Source of the DNA: Thermoleophilia bacterium
GTDB taxonomy: Bacteria > Actinomycetota > Thermoleophilia > Gaiellales > SKUG01
DNA: 30,431 bases
Assembly: GCA_025964405.1 (NCBI GenBank)
Contig: JAOPYW010000004.1
Coordinates: 1-30,431, forward strand
Direction of reading: 5' to 3'
The notes beneath the pieces are model-generated. The model ran no database searches. It was not told the origin of the DNA and worked only from the letters and a program-made list of their open reading frames with translations. Position 1 is the stretch's first letter, and each line of letters begins with the position of its first letter. A program made the translations under genes and the position numbers. This document shows, piece after piece, positions 30,255 to 30,431 of the stretch.

Positions 30255-30431
30255 GGGAGCGGTATCGGCGAGGGGTGTTCCGTCGAGCAGCTCGAGCGTA
30301 GGCTGACGCACCGCAGGACGCGGCAGCGTTTCCACCCGCTGAGCAGATCTCGTCAAGTTTGCGTGGTTCCCCGTCTAGCGTCGCTCGTGCCCGTACGAGA
30401 ACGTATCGTCGCCCCGAAGCGATCTCTTGAA
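30255..30431. other. Upstream region without a recognisable gene
   Basis: 177 bases between the chosen ATG and the window end. Read on the minus strand, the gene's frame continues upstream to a TAG at 30375-30377, with alternative starts GTG 30335, GTG 30311 and TTG 30356. None has a clear AGGAGG; GGGGA at 30368-30372 lies 11 bases before the TTG. A TTGACG at 30351-30356 resembles a -35 box, but no TATAAT-like hexamer follows at 16-18 bases. Nothing else was seen. Confidence 0.6.

Noticed and set aside
1..28118. Regular spacing suggesting a CRISPR array or satellite DNA
   Set aside because: The period is about 960 bases, the copies are diverged, and every length change is a multiple of three. 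It is a protein-coding repeat.
30351..30356. TTGACG as a -35 promoter box
   Set aside because: No -10-like hexamer at the right distance, and it would lie inside the open frame of the alternative TTG start.
30384..30399. Inverted repeat CTCGT...ACGAG upstream of the gene, as a terminator or operator
   Set aside because: A 5-bp stem with a 6-base loop and no T-run is easily found by chance in GC-rich DNA.
1..30431. tRNA, rRNA, insertion sequence, phage or integrase genes
   Set aside because: None seen. The coding frame fills all but the last 177 bases, and no terminal inverted repeats or transposase motifs were found in the translation.

Overview
The window is the 5' part of one giant gene on the minus strand. 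From an ATG at 30254 the frame stays open without a stop to position 1 and runs off the window: at least 10,084 codons, roughly 1 MDa of protein, with the C-terminus not seen. I found no other gene. The many long open frames on the plus strand, and in the other minus frames, are Arg/His/Gly/Ala-rich shadows produced by strong GC bias and the repeats. The base composition (GC-rich, codons ending mostly in G or C) and the N-terminal module ending in LPYVIDP suggest a high-GC Actinomycetota. This taxonomic call is an inference of moderate confidence.

Layout in the direction of translation. 30431-30255: short upstream region with no convincing promoter or Shine-Dalgarno. 30254-30168: basic n-region plus one hydrophobic segment (signal peptide or signal anchor). 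29930-29604: conserved N-terminal module ending in LPYVIDP. 29603-29295: small beta-rich linker with two Cys. 29294-28710: PA14-like domain, a putative carbohydrate-binding module. 28709-28119: two transition segments, the second resembling the C domain of the later repeats. 28118-27342: a B-C half unit that opens the array. 27341-1: 28 tandem units, 27 complete and the last cut by the window edge, each about 320 residues (314-353).

Each unit has three Ig-like or FN3-like beta domains in fixed order. Domain A starts VDxTxPTG, contains a TDxxSGV motif and a Cys pair, and ends DxAGN...VDN. Domain B starts PP, contains an [FY]NP motif and a GSGV/GTGM...FP...GW[TS]P segment, and ends DNAGN. Domain C starts PxGG, contains SGI...LQRR and a second Cys pair ending in CYxY, and ends TDNVGN. 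That gives about 84 repeat domains in the visible part, in a protein that is probably secreted or surface-anchored with its repeats outside the cell.

The most interesting structure lies inside the array. All four Cys per unit are kept in every unit I translated. The loop between the A-domain Cys pair varies in length from 8 to 21 residues. Units 8-13 and 20-24 alternate between two subtypes, so the array seems to have grown partly by two-unit (about 1.9 kb) duplications. Unit 15 has an atypical B domain with its own Cys pair. The likely role is a very long stalk or adhesin carrying a PA14 domain near its N-terminus. The function of the unseen C-terminus is unknown.
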